Source: CAVQJU01 sp963755195
GTDB taxonomy: Bacteria; Acidobacteriota; Vicinamibacteria; Vicinamibacterales; CAVVIG01
Direction: 5' to 3'
DNA: 64,000 nucleotides
Assembly (NCBI GenBank): GCA_963755195.1
Contig: CAVWIZ010000002.1
Coordinates: 930,001-994,000, forward strand
Shown: one piece after another, positions 48,298 through 55,808 of the stretch
Layout of the letters: every line of letters begins with the position of its first letter
Position numbering within the stretch: the first letter of the stretch is position 1
Made by a program: the position numbers and the translations under genes
Notes under the pieces: generated by a model
The model's input: only the letters and a program-made list of their open reading frames with translations
What the model was told of the DNA's origin: nothing
Database searches by the model: none

Positions 48298-49446
48298 TCA
48301 AGGTTCGATCGCGTCGTGAAACGCGCGGCGAACGCTGCGCATCGCGTCGAGCGAACCGCCGCCGTGCGCGCGGTTGGTGAGCAGAACGAAATAGCGGTCG
48401 CGTTCCGGGTCGATCCACACCGACGTGCCCGTGAAGCCGACATGTCCGAAAGCCGACGCCGACATGCGCGTACCGCAGGACGATGTGGGGAGCATCGTGT
48501 CCCAGGCGAGCGCACGCGAACTGCCGAGCACGAGACTGCGGGTCGTGAATCGACGGACGAGTGCCGGCGTGAACGGCGCCGGCACCTTCTGGTCGCCGCG
48601 CGCGGCCTTCAGCACCGCCCGCGCGAACCCTGCGACAGCAGGCGCCGTCCCAAACAGCCCGGAATGTCCGGCGGCGCCTCCGAGCGCCGCGGCGTAGTTG
48701 TCGTGGACCTCGCCGACGAGTACGCGTCCGCGCCGCACATCTTCCGGCAGGGCCGTCGTCGGCGCGGCGCGGCGCCGGCTGTGGCCGGATCGGGTAAACG
48801 TCAAGTCGAGCGCGAGGGTGTCCGCGATGGCCTCGAACTGAGCAGCGAGCGGCGCGTTGCCGCGATCGGCGGCGAGAAACCCCAGGAGGATGTAGCCGAG
48901 GTCGCTGTAGATCGACTTCGTGCGCGGCGGGTACTCGAGCGGCGTCGCGCAAATGTCGTGCTCGAATTCGCGGCGGCTGCTCGGCGGCGAATCGAAGAGC
49001 CGCGCGGGAAGGCCCGACGCGTGCTCCAGGAGGTCCGCCACGGTGGCGCCGGATCGATCGCGGCCGGTCCATTCCGGGAAGCCGGCCGACACGTGCTCGC
49101 CGAGCGCGACCGCGCCGGCGTCAACCAGCTGCATGAAGACAGTCGCCGTCACGATCGGTTTGGTCAGCGAGGCCAGATCGAACGGCGTGTCGATCCCGAC
49201 AGCACCGCCCGTGGAGGGCGCGCCCCCGTGGAATGAGAGCGTGCCGAGCGCGTCCTGCCAGAGCGAACCGTCACTGTTGCCGACGTCGAGGGCGGCGCCT
49301 GGGAACACTTTCGCACCGACCGCGGCGGCAAGCACCTGACGCGCCGCGTCAGCGCCCTGAACGTTGGACCCCGAACCCTGAACCTTGAACCCTGAACCTT
49401 GAACCCTGAACCGTGAACCGTGAACCTTCTTCGTCACCTTCTTCAA
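48298..49446 (-). CDS. Beta-lactamase-family serine hydrolase (AmiE-/PBP4*-like)
   Basis: Class C-type serine hydrolase fold. The nucleophile motif SLTK lies in FDLASLTKPIVTATVF. The YxN-equivalent is YSDLGY, in KSIYSDLGYILLGFLAAD. The third motif HVGFTGTS replaces KTG. A probable start is TTG 49446, overlapping the GHL10 stop (TTGA), but the first 30 residues (GSRFRVQGSGFKVQGSGSN) are encoded by a tandem repeat. The real N-terminus may begin near ADAARQVLAAAVGAKVFPGA. No signal peptide is evident. It is third in a murQ-GHL10-hydrolase set, a context in which related proteins act as muropeptide amidases. Confidence 0.82.
   Translation of the reverse strand: MKKVTKKVHGSRFRVQGSGFKVQGSGSNVQGADAARQVLAAAVGAKVFPGAALDVGNSDGSLWQDALGTLSFHGGAPSTGGAVGIDTPFDLASLTKPIVTATVFMQLVDAGAVALGEHVSAGFPEWTGRDRSGATVADLLEHASGLPARLFDSPPSSRREFEHDICATPLEYPPRTKSIYSDLGYILLGFLAADRGNAPLAAQFEAIADTLALDLTFTRSGHSRRRAAPTTALPEDVRRGRVLVGEVHDNYAAALGGAAGHSGLFGTAPAVAGFARAVLKAARGDQKVPAPFTPALVRRFTTRSLVLGSSRALAWDTMLPTSSCGTRMSASAFGHVGFTGTSVWIDPERDRYFVLLTNRAHGGGSLDAMRSVRRAFHDAIEP
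49354..49427. repeat. CCCTGAA/CCTTGAA tandem array
   Basis: About eight units (CCCTGAA, CCTTGAA, CCGTGAA with a joining C or AC) lie at the 5' end of the hydrolase gene. Read on the minus strand they encode a Gly/Ser/Val/Gln-rich leader. Confidence 0.85.
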
Positions 49447-50717
49447 AACTGCGAACTGAAGGCTGCTTTGCCGAGCTGCGTGAGGTAACCCGTTCCGCGT
49501 GCGGGGGCGATGAGGCTGTCGTAGGAAAAGAGCACGATGCCGCCGACGCCGAGGCGACGCGCGGTCTGGATGTTGCTCACGATCTGTTCATTCGACAAGC
49601 GGTACGCGCCGATCCCGGCCCACAACGGATGGCCTCCGGCCACGCCCTGCGCGACGGCAATCTGCGATTCGAACGCCGCGGCGTCGGTCGTGTACGCCAT
49701 CGGGCAGACGACGTCGATCAGGTCGCGAGCGAGCCAGCGCTCCCAGTCCTGGAGTCGGCGGCCGGCGGCTTCCGCTGGATCTGGATCGACGGCCACGCTC
49801 ACCAGGGCCCGTGGACGAATCGCTTTCACCGTGTCGCGCAGCGCGGCGACAAGCGCCGTCAGACGCGTCACCCGGAATCCATGCCAGCGCCCAGGAAACG
49901 CCTGGGTGTAGATGAAGGGCTCGGCGGCGACGCGCGCCTCGAACCGGCGACGGTCGGCCGGGATCAGGTCGGGAAGCAGGTTGCGACGAAACGCCGCCAA
50001 CGCTTCACGGCTGTAGTCGAATTCGTCGTTGGGATAGCGGACGTAATCGAAGTGCACGCCGTCCACGGCGTACCGCTGCACGATGTCGCGAACGATGGCT
50101 GTGGTGTACTCGATTGCGCCCGGCATGACCGGCGACAGGTACAGCCCTTCCAGTTCCGACGGCTGGCTGCGCGCGTAGCGCGAGAGGCGGCCGAGGTACT
50201 CCGGACCCGTCGGATCGAGGGTCTCGAGGCCTTCGCCGAGCGCGCGCGGCACCATCAACCATTCAGGGTGACGGTAGACCACGTGAGTGCGGGCAGCCGG
50301 ACGATCGGTGCCGGCCACAAGGTTGACGTTGATCCACGCGTGAACCGCGAGCCCGGCCGCATGCCCCTTGCTCAGGGCGGTCGCCAGGGGATCGAAGTTC
50401 GGCTGCGACACGAGCGCCGCGGGACGCGGTTCGGCGCCGCCAAGGTAGTAGGCATCGCCCCGGCCGCGAATCTGCACGAGCAGCGTGTTGAACCCGCTGG
50501 CCCGCGCGGCCGTCACCATTTCTTCGATGGCCGCGGGCGACGTCAGGCTGGTGCCGACCACCCAGAGCGCGCGCACTTCGTCTGGTGTGAGGGCCGCCGC
50601 CGACGAGTCGGCTCTGAGGTGAGTGGGGTTGACGCCGTTAATAAGGGTCGTGGCGGCGAGTGCCGCCAGGGCGAGGCCGAGGCCAAAGCCGGCCGGGCGT
50701 TTCTGAAGACGACGCAT
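49443..50717 (-). CDS. Secreted glycoside-hydrolase-like protein, GHL10 (DUF187) family
   Basis: 425 residues from ATG 50717 (MRRLQKRPAGFGLGLALAAL), with a signal peptide. The TIM-barrel family motifs are VRALWVVGTSLTSPAAIEE, FNTLLVQIRGRGDAYYLG, AWINVNLVAG, VHFDYVRYPNDEFDYSREAL (with the conserved acidic residues) and SVAVDPDPAEA ... LIDVVCPMAYTT, ending GGIVLFSYDSL. GHL10 proteins are presumed to act on glycans, some on peptidoglycan. It follows murQ after 15 bp and overlaps the hydrolase gene, so all three are probably one transcript. Confidence 0.88.
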   Translation of the reverse strand: MRRLQKRPAGFGLGLALAALAATTLINGVNPTHLRADSSAAALTPDEVRALWVVGTSLTSPAAIEEMVTAARASGFNTLLVQIRGRGDAYYLGGAEPRPAALVSQPNFDPLATALSKGHAAGLAVHAWINVNLVAGTDRPAARTHVVYRHPEWLMVPRALGEGLETLDPTGPEYLGRLSRYARSQPSELEGLYLSPVMPGAIEYTTAIVRDIVQRYAVDGVHFDYVRYPNDEFDYSREALAAFRRNLLPDLIPADRRRFEARVAAEPFIYTQAFPGRWHGFRVTRLTALVAALRDTVKAIRPRALVSVAVDPDPAEAAGRRLQDWERWLARDLIDVVCPMAYTTDAAAFESQIAVAQGVAGGHPLWAGIGAYRLSNEQIVSNIQTARRLGVGGIVLFSYDSLIAPARGTGYLTQLGKAAFSSQF

Positions 50718-50732
50718 GGGCGCGGGCAAAGT

Positions 50733-51677
50733 CTACCCGACTTGCAACAGCTGCCTCAACCGAACTTCGGCGTCTTCGCCGATGGCATCGCGGATGAAAT
50801 CGTGCGCCTTGCGGAGGCGCGCCAACGCCTGCGGGTAGCTGAGCCCGGCCTTTTCCATCACGATGGCCGCCTTGACGTTCCATCGGGCGCGCCGCAGGAG
50901 CTTGTCGACGTCTGCGTCCTCGAGTCCGGTCACAATCGAGATGATCCGGCGCGCGCGGTCGCGCCGCTTTTCCGAGCCCGTCTGTACGTCCACCATGAGG
51001 TTGCCGTAGGTCTTGCCGATACGCACCATGGCGCCGGTGGTGAGCATGTTCAGCACGATCTTGGTGGCGGTGCCCGCTTTGAGGCGGGTCGAGCCGGCGA
51101 TGACTTCCGGGCCAACGCCCGGCGCAATCGTCAGATCGACGAAGGTCTGCAGCTCGGTCCGCGGATCGCAGGTCACGAAGATGATCTTCGAGCCGGCCCG
51201 TCGCGCGCGGGTCAGCGCGCCGCGCACGAACTGCGTCATGCCGCTCGCCGACACGCCCACGACGACGTCCTTCTTGCCCGGCCGCAGGCGGTTGACCGAG
51301 CGCGCGCCTTCCTCGTAGTTGTCGTCAACGCCCTCGCGCGGCGTCAGCATCGCGTTCTTGCCGCCCGCCATGATGGCCTGGACGAGGTCGGGCTTGGTGC
51401 CGAAGGTCGGCGGCATTTCCGACGACTCGAGCACGCCGAGCCGGCCGCTCGTCCCGGCGCCCACGAAGACAATCCGCCCGCCGCCGCGGAGCACTTGCGT
51501 GAGAATCTCGATGCCGACCGCGATCCGGTCCTTCTCGCGCTGCACCGCGGCGAGCATTTTTCGATCTTCGTGGAGCATGCCTTCGACGAGGTCGGCCGGG
51601 GACAGCTTGTCGAGGGCGAGGGTATCGGGATTGATGGCTTCGGTCGGAAGAGACTGCCACTTCGAACGCAGGGGCAT
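50733..51677 (-). CDS. murQ: N-acetylmuramic acid 6-phosphate etherase
   Basis: Splits the D-lactyl ether of MurNAc-6-phosphate to GlcNAc-6-phosphate, a step in cell-wall sugar recycling. It has 315 residues from ATG 51677 (MPLRSKWQSLPTEAINPDT); the in-frame start at 51710 is less likely. The SIS domain carries FVGAGTSGRLGVLESSEMPP with the catalytic glutamate. Then come TFGTKPDLVQAIMAGG, VVGVSASGMTQFVRGAL and GPEVIAGSTRLKAGTATKIV. The C-terminal helical part (AAIVMEKAGLSYPQALARL) is complete. No MurNAc phosphotransferase or anhMurNAc kinase is adjacent. Confidence 0.95.
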   Translation of the reverse strand: MPLRSKWQSLPTEAINPDTLALDKLSPADLVEGMLHEDRKMLAAVQREKDRIAVGIEILTQVLRGGGRIVFVGAGTSGRLGVLESSEMPPTFGTKPDLVQAIMAGGKNAMLTPREGVDDNYEEGARSVNRLRPGKKDVVVGVSASGMTQFVRGALTRARRAGSKIIFVTCDPRTELQTFVDLTIAPGVGPEVIAGSTRLKAGTATKIVLNMLTTGAMVRIGKTYGNLMVDVQTGSEKRRDRARRIISIVTGLEDADVDKLLRRARWNVKAAIVMEKAGLSYPQALARLRKAHDFIRDAIGEDAEVRLRQLLQVG

Positions 51678-51727
51678 AACGACAGGACCCTCAGGGGAAA
51701 ACCGTATCATAGTCGAGTCACGCCCAC

Positions 51728-52612
51728 ATGATCGCGTCTTACCTCGATCACCTCCGTGTCGAACGCCGGCTCTCGCCGAACACCCTTGAAAGCTACGGCC
51801 GCGACCTGAACGCCCTCGCCGGGTTTGCGGCCGCGTCGAAACGCCGCCCGGAAGCGCTCGATCGCCGCGCGCTCGAGGCGTTCGTTCGCGAGCAGGCGAC
51901 GCGCGGGATGTCGCCGCGCTCGGTGGCGCGGGCGGTCGCCGCCATCCGCGGCTTCTATCGCTTTCTCGTCCTCGAGCGGCGTCTCGAAAACAGCCCGGCC
52001 GACGATTTGCAGCCGCCTCGCGCGTGGCCGGCGCTGCCCACCTTCCTGTCGCTCGACGACGTGGACGCGCTGCTGGCGCAGCCCGACGTGGCGACGCCCC
52101 GCGGGCTGCGCGATCGCGCGATGATCGAACTGCTGTATGCGACGGGGATGCGAGTGTCGGAGCTGGTAGGTGTCCGTGCCGCCGATCTACATCTCGAGGA
52201 GCATTATCTGACGTGCATCGGGAAGGGGAACAAGGAGCGCCTCATTCCGATTGGTGAACAGGCGGCGGAGTGGGTGGGGCGGTATCAGCGCACGAGCCGG
52301 CCGGCGCTCGTCGGCCGCGTGAAGGGCCGCGCGACGTCGCGGCTGTTCGTGAACGCCCGAGGCGGCCCGCTGAGCCGCGTCGGGTTCTGGAAGATCCTGA
52401 AGCGGCACGGCTCGCAGGCCAGCCTGCCGCGCACGCTGAGCCCCCACGTGCTGCGGCACTCATTCGCCACGCACCTCCTCGAGCGCGGCGCCGACTTGCG
52501 GGCCATTCAAATGATGCTCGGCCACGCCGACTTGTCCACCACGCAAATCTATACGCACGTGCTCGAAGCGCGGCTCCGCGCCGTTTACAATCGCTTCCAC
52601 CCGCGGGCCTGA
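51728..52612 (+). CDS. xerD: Tyrosine recombinase XerD
   Basis: Site-specific recombinase that resolves chromosome dimers at dif with XerC and FtsK. It has 295 residues with an N-terminal SAM-like domain (LDHLRVERRLSPNTLESYGR). All catalytic residues are seen: Arg in LLYATGMRVSELVGV, Lys in GKGNKERLIPIG, His-x-x-Arg in HVLRHSFATHLLERGADLR, His in LGHADLSTT and Tyr in QIYTHV. The start is ATG 51728, divergent from murQ (50 bp apart). It looks like housekeeping XerD, not a phage integrase. Confidence 0.93.
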   Translation: MIASYLDHLRVERRLSPNTLESYGRDLNALAGFAAASKRRPEALDRRALEAFVREQATRGMSPRSVARAVAAIRGFYRFLVLERRLENSPADDLQPPRAWPALPTFLSLDDVDALLAQPDVATPRGLRDRAMIELLYATGMRVSELVGVRAADLHLEEHYLTCIGKGNKERLIPIGEQAAEWVGRYQRTSRPALVGRVKGRATSRLFVNARGGPLSRVGFWKILKRHGSQASLPRTLSPHVLRHSFATHLLERGADLRAIQMMLGHADLSTTQIYTHVLEARLRAVYNRFHPRA

Positions 52613-52678
52613 TTCTGCTACACTCTAGTGTTCTAGGACGCGAAGTTTTTCAATCACTCTTTTCTCAAGGAGCACGGC

Positions 52679-53830
52679 ATGAGCCGTAACGGACGTCATC
52701 TGTTCACGTCTGAGTCGGTGACCGAAGGGCATCCCGACAAGATCGCGGATCAGATCTCAGACTCGATTCTCGACGCGATTCTCACGCAGGATCCCATCAG
52801 CCGTGTGGCGTGCGAAACGCTGGTCACCACCGGCCTCGCCATGGTCGCCGGCGAAATCACCACGACGGCCAAAATCGACTACCAGGATGTCGTCCGCAAG
52901 ACGATCGCCGAAGTCGGCTATACGCGCGGCAAGTACGGCTTCGACGCGGAAACCTGCGCCGTGCTGTCGTCGATTCACAGCCAGTCGCCCGACATCGCGA
53001 TGGGCGTGGACACGGGCGGCGCCGGCGACCAGGGCATGATGTTCGGGTTCGCGTGCAACGAAACCGACGAGCTGATGCCGCTGCCCATCATGCTCGCGCA
53101 CAAGCTCGTCAAGGGGCTGTCGTGCGCCCGCCGCGACGGCGTCCTCGAATACCTCCGTCCGGACGGCAAGTCGCAGGTGACGGTCGAATACGACGGCGCC
53201 AAGGTCATTCGCGTTGACGCCGTGGTCATCTCGAGCCAGCACAGCCCGCTCGTCAGCCAGGAGACGATGCGCGAGGACATCACCGCGAAAATCATCAACG
53301 CGGTGATTCCGGAGAACCTGCGCGACAAGAACACGAAGATCTACGTCAACCCGACCGGACGCTTCGTGGTCGGCGGCCCGCACGGCGACGCGGGCGTCAC
53401 GGGCCGAAAGATCATCGTCGATACCTACGGCGGGTACGCGCCGCACGGCGGGGGAGCCTTCTCGGGCAAGGATCCGACGAAGGTCGATCGCTCGGCCTGC
53501 TACATGGCCCGCTACGTCGCGAAGAACGTCGTGGCGGCCGGCCTCGCCGATCGCGCAACGGTGCAGCTCGCGTACGCCATCGGCGTCGCGGACCCGGTGT
53601 CGGTCATGGTCGACACGGACGGAACGGGCAAGATTCCCGAGCCGAAGATCACGGACCTCGTGCGCCAGCACTTCAAGCTGACGCCGCGCGGCATCGTCGA
53701 AGAGCTCAACCTCCGCCGTCCGATCTACACGAAGACCGCCGCATTCGGGCACTTCGGGCGCACCGAGCCCGAGTTCACCTGGGAGCGGACGGACAAGGCC
53801 GCGGCGCTGAAGAAGGGCGCCGGGCTGTAA
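52679..53830 (+). CDS. metK: S-adenosylmethionine synthase
   Basis: Makes SAM from methionine and ATP. It has 384 codons. Hallmarks are FTSESVTEGHPDKIADQISD at the N-terminus, the hexapeptide-like GGAGDQGMMFGFACNET, the second signature GGGAFSGKDPTKVDRSACYM, and the methionine-site loop with SSIHSQSPDIAMGVD. The C-terminus (FGHFGRTEPEFTWERTDKA) is complete. AAGGAG lies 7 bases before the ATG. The short 66-bp leader has no room for a SAM riboswitch. Confidence 0.97.
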   Translation: MSRNGRHLFTSESVTEGHPDKIADQISDSILDAILTQDPISRVACETLVTTGLAMVAGEITTTAKIDYQDVVRKTIAEVGYTRGKYGFDAETCAVLSSIHSQSPDIAMGVDTGGAGDQGMMFGFACNETDELMPLPIMLAHKLVKGLSCARRDGVLEYLRPDGKSQVTVEYDGAKVIRVDAVVISSQHSPLVSQETMREDITAKIINAVIPENLRDKNTKIYVNPTGRFVVGGPHGDAGVTGRKIIVDTYGGYAPHGGGAFSGKDPTKVDRSACYMARYVAKNVVAAGLADRATVQLAYAIGVADPVSVMVDTDGTGKIPEPKITDLVRQHFKLTPRGIVEELNLRRPIYTKTAAFGHFGRTEPEFTWERTDKAAALKKGAGL

Positions 53831-53919
53831 ACGGAAAACGCAAAACGGAAAACGTCAAACGGAACACGCAGAACGCAGAACACGTCGAGTGTGACGTTTT
53901 GCGTTTTGCGTTTTTCGTT
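53831..53919. repeat. Inverted arrays of ACGGAAA/ACGCAAA-type units after metK
   Basis: The left arm has AAACG-type units (ACGGAAA, ACGCAAA, ACGTCAAACGG and so on). The right arm is the complement (TGACGTTTTGCGTTTTGCGTTTTTCGTT). A CACGTCGAGTGTG centre separates them. The array starts right after the metK stop. The folded RNA would end in a T-rich arm and may terminate transcription before the next gene. Confidence 0.85.
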
Positions 53920-53933
53920 GTCTTAAGGCTTCC

Positions 53934-55664
53934 GTGAGGCGCTTCGCACTTGTAACGGCGGTTGTCATGATCGCCGTCGCGGTTTTCGTCGCCGCCACGC
54001 TCCCGCCAAAACAGCTCATCCTCCCCGGTTCGTTCCCTGACGGCACCATCCCGGGTGTTCTCCACATCCACTCCGCGCGTTCCGACGGCCGCGGGACGCT
54101 CGACGACATCGCACAAGCCGCCGCCCGCGCCGGGCTGAAATTCATTGTCGTCACCGATCACGGCGACGCGACACGCACGCCGGATCCGCCCGTGTACCGC
54201 GCCGGCGTCTTGTGTCTGGACGCCGTGGAAATCAGCACCACCGGCGGACACTACGTGGCGCTCGACATGCCCGCCGCGCCGTACCCACTCGCGGGCGAGG
54301 CGCGCGACGTGGTGGACGATGTGAAGCGGCTCGGCGGGTTCGGGATCGCGGGGCACCCGGATTCGCCCAAGGCCGAGCTGCGCTGGCGTGAGTGGTCCGC
54401 GCCGTTCGACGCCGTCGAGATCATCAACCCCGATACGAGCTGGCGGCAGCAGATGACGTCGCGTCCGTCACGTCTTCTCGCCGAACGGCTGTTCTCGTAT
54501 CCCGTTCGGCCGGCCGAATCGATCGCAAGCCTCATCCAGCCGACGCGGATTCTCGACAGCTGGGAGACGCTGGTCCGAAGCCGCCGCGTGGTCATGATTG
54601 CCGGAGCGGATGCGCACGCGCACATCGCGTGGCGATCGGCCGATCCGGTCGAGACGCGCGTCTCCCTGCCGCTGCCGAGCTACGAAGCGTCGTTCCGGAC
54701 GCTGTCGGTGCACGTCCGGCCGGAACGCGCGTTGACGGGCGATGCCCCGGGTGACGCCGCGATGGTGGTTCGCGCGATTCGGGCCGGCCATCTGTATGTG
54801 GCCGTGGACGGAGTTGCCGCTCCGCCGTCATTTGAATTCACCGCCACCAACGCGCTCGGGACGGTTCATGCCGGCGATCAGCTTGCCGCCGGCGGGGCCG
54901 TGACGCTGCACGTACGCAGCAACGCGCCGCCCCAATTCACGACCGCGGTGTGGAACGGCGCGACGCTCCTGTCGGGTGATCGTCACGAGCAGGAGTTCAG
55001 CGTGGTCGCCCCTGGAGGTACTGACGGTGCTTTTGGCGGCGTCTACTGGGTGGAAGTACGCGCCACGCCGCGCTTGCCGGCGGTGCCGTGGATTACGAGC
55101 AACCCGATTTACGTACGGGCGCCGCAACCACCCAGGCCGGCGCCGGCGAGGCCGGCCGCGACGCGGACGCAGGCGCTCTTTGACGGACGATCTGTTGCGA
55201 ACTGGCGTGTCGAGCACGATCCGACGTCGCTGGCCGCCGTGGACGTCGCCACCTCGGTCACCTCCATGACGGCGACGACCGAGCGCACGGAGCCAGGGTT
55301 GCGCCTGCGCTTTGGCCTGGCCGGTGGGGCACCCGCGGGCCAGTTCGCCGCGCTCATCGTCGATCTGCCACAGGGCGTATTTCCGAACAACCGCCTGAGA
55401 TTCACCGTCCGGGCCGAGAGGCCCATGCGGCTATCGGTCCAGCTCCAGACCGACCGCGGGCGCTGGCAGCGGTCGGTGTACGTGGACACGTTCAATCAGG
55501 AGCGAACCGTCTACTTCGACGATCTCAGGATCGTCGGCGGCACCGATCCGGACAGGCCGGCGGCGGCCGAAGTCCGGAGAGTGATGTTCGTGGTCGATTC
55601 GACGAATACGAAACCCGGCACATCGGGGCGCGTCTGGATTGCGAATCCCGTCCTCGAGCGCTAG
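53934..55664 (+). CDS. PHP-domain protein with signal anchor
   Basis: 577 codons from GTG 53934. An N-terminal helix (FALVTAVVMIAVAVFVAATL) acts as signal or anchor. The PHP phosphoesterase domain has its metal motifs in order: GVLHIHSARSDGRGTLDDIA (HxH), FIVVTDHGDATRTP, the Glu in CLDAVEISTTGGHYVALD, GIAGHPDSPKAELRW, and AGADAHAHIAW. A beta-rich region follows (about 270-400) and a C-terminal beta-sandwich (about 410-575; PQGVFPNNRLRFTVRAERPM). It is predicted to be periplasmic. PHP proteins of this type may be phosphoesterases, but the substrate is unknown. Confidence 0.82.
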   Translation: MRRFALVTAVVMIAVAVFVAATLPPKQLILPGSFPDGTIPGVLHIHSARSDGRGTLDDIAQAAARAGLKFIVVTDHGDATRTPDPPVYRAGVLCLDAVEISTTGGHYVALDMPAAPYPLAGEARDVVDDVKRLGGFGIAGHPDSPKAELRWREWSAPFDAVEIINPDTSWRQQMTSRPSRLLAERLFSYPVRPAESIASLIQPTRILDSWETLVRSRRVVMIAGADAHAHIAWRSADPVETRVSLPLPSYEASFRTLSVHVRPERALTGDAPGDAAMVVRAIRAGHLYVAVDGVAAPPSFEFTATNALGTVHAGDQLAAGGAVTLHVRSNAPPQFTTAVWNGATLLSGDRHEQEFSVVAPGGTDGAFGGVYWVEVRATPRLPAVPWITSNPIYVRAPQPPRPAPARPAATRTQALFDGRSVANWRVEHDPTSLAAVDVATSVTSMTATTERTEPGLRLRFGLAGGAPAGQFAALIVDLPQGVFPNNRLRFTVRAERPMRLSVQLQTDRGRWQRSVYVDTFNQERTVYFDDLRIVGGTDPDRPAAAEVRRVMFVVDSTNTKPGTSGRVWIANPVLER

Positions 55665-55685
55665 AGATCTTCCGCGACTGTTTAG

Positions 55686-55806
55686 TTGGCCCCCACGGTC
55701 ACCGCAGCGCTCGCAGTGCTCGCAGCGTTTAGGGCATTCATACGGAATTCTCGGCGGTCACTGCGTGCGCCGCGGTGATCGTGTTTCCGGAATGTCGACC
55801 GTAACC
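55686..55806. repeat. Inverted-repeat element, copy 2 (reverse orientation)
   Basis: About 120 bp matching the reverse complement of 45074-45196, with shared runs such as CACGGTCACCGCAGCGCTCG and ACGGAATTCTCGGCGGTCAC. The left end (GGCCCCCACGGTC) is nearly intact. The right end has diverged to GACCGTAACC, so only part of the terminal repeat pairs. It lies between the PHP gene and the convergent lptFG stop (55809). Confidence 0.85.
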
Positions 55807-55808
55807 GT

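Noticed and set aside
49413..51731. 772-residue plus-strand open frame opposite murQ and GHL10
   Set aside because: Antisense shadow, no start signal and no domain.
51728..52612. XerD as the recombinase that moved the comM-linked island
   Set aside because: It is about 28 kb away, outside the lower-GC segment, and matches housekeeping XerD in length and motifs. Xer-mediated insertion would also be expected at dif, not at a coding 3' end.
52613..52678. SAM riboswitch upstream of metK
   Set aside because: The gap is only 66 bp, with no multi-helix junction or intrinsic terminator; only a good AAGGAG site is visible.
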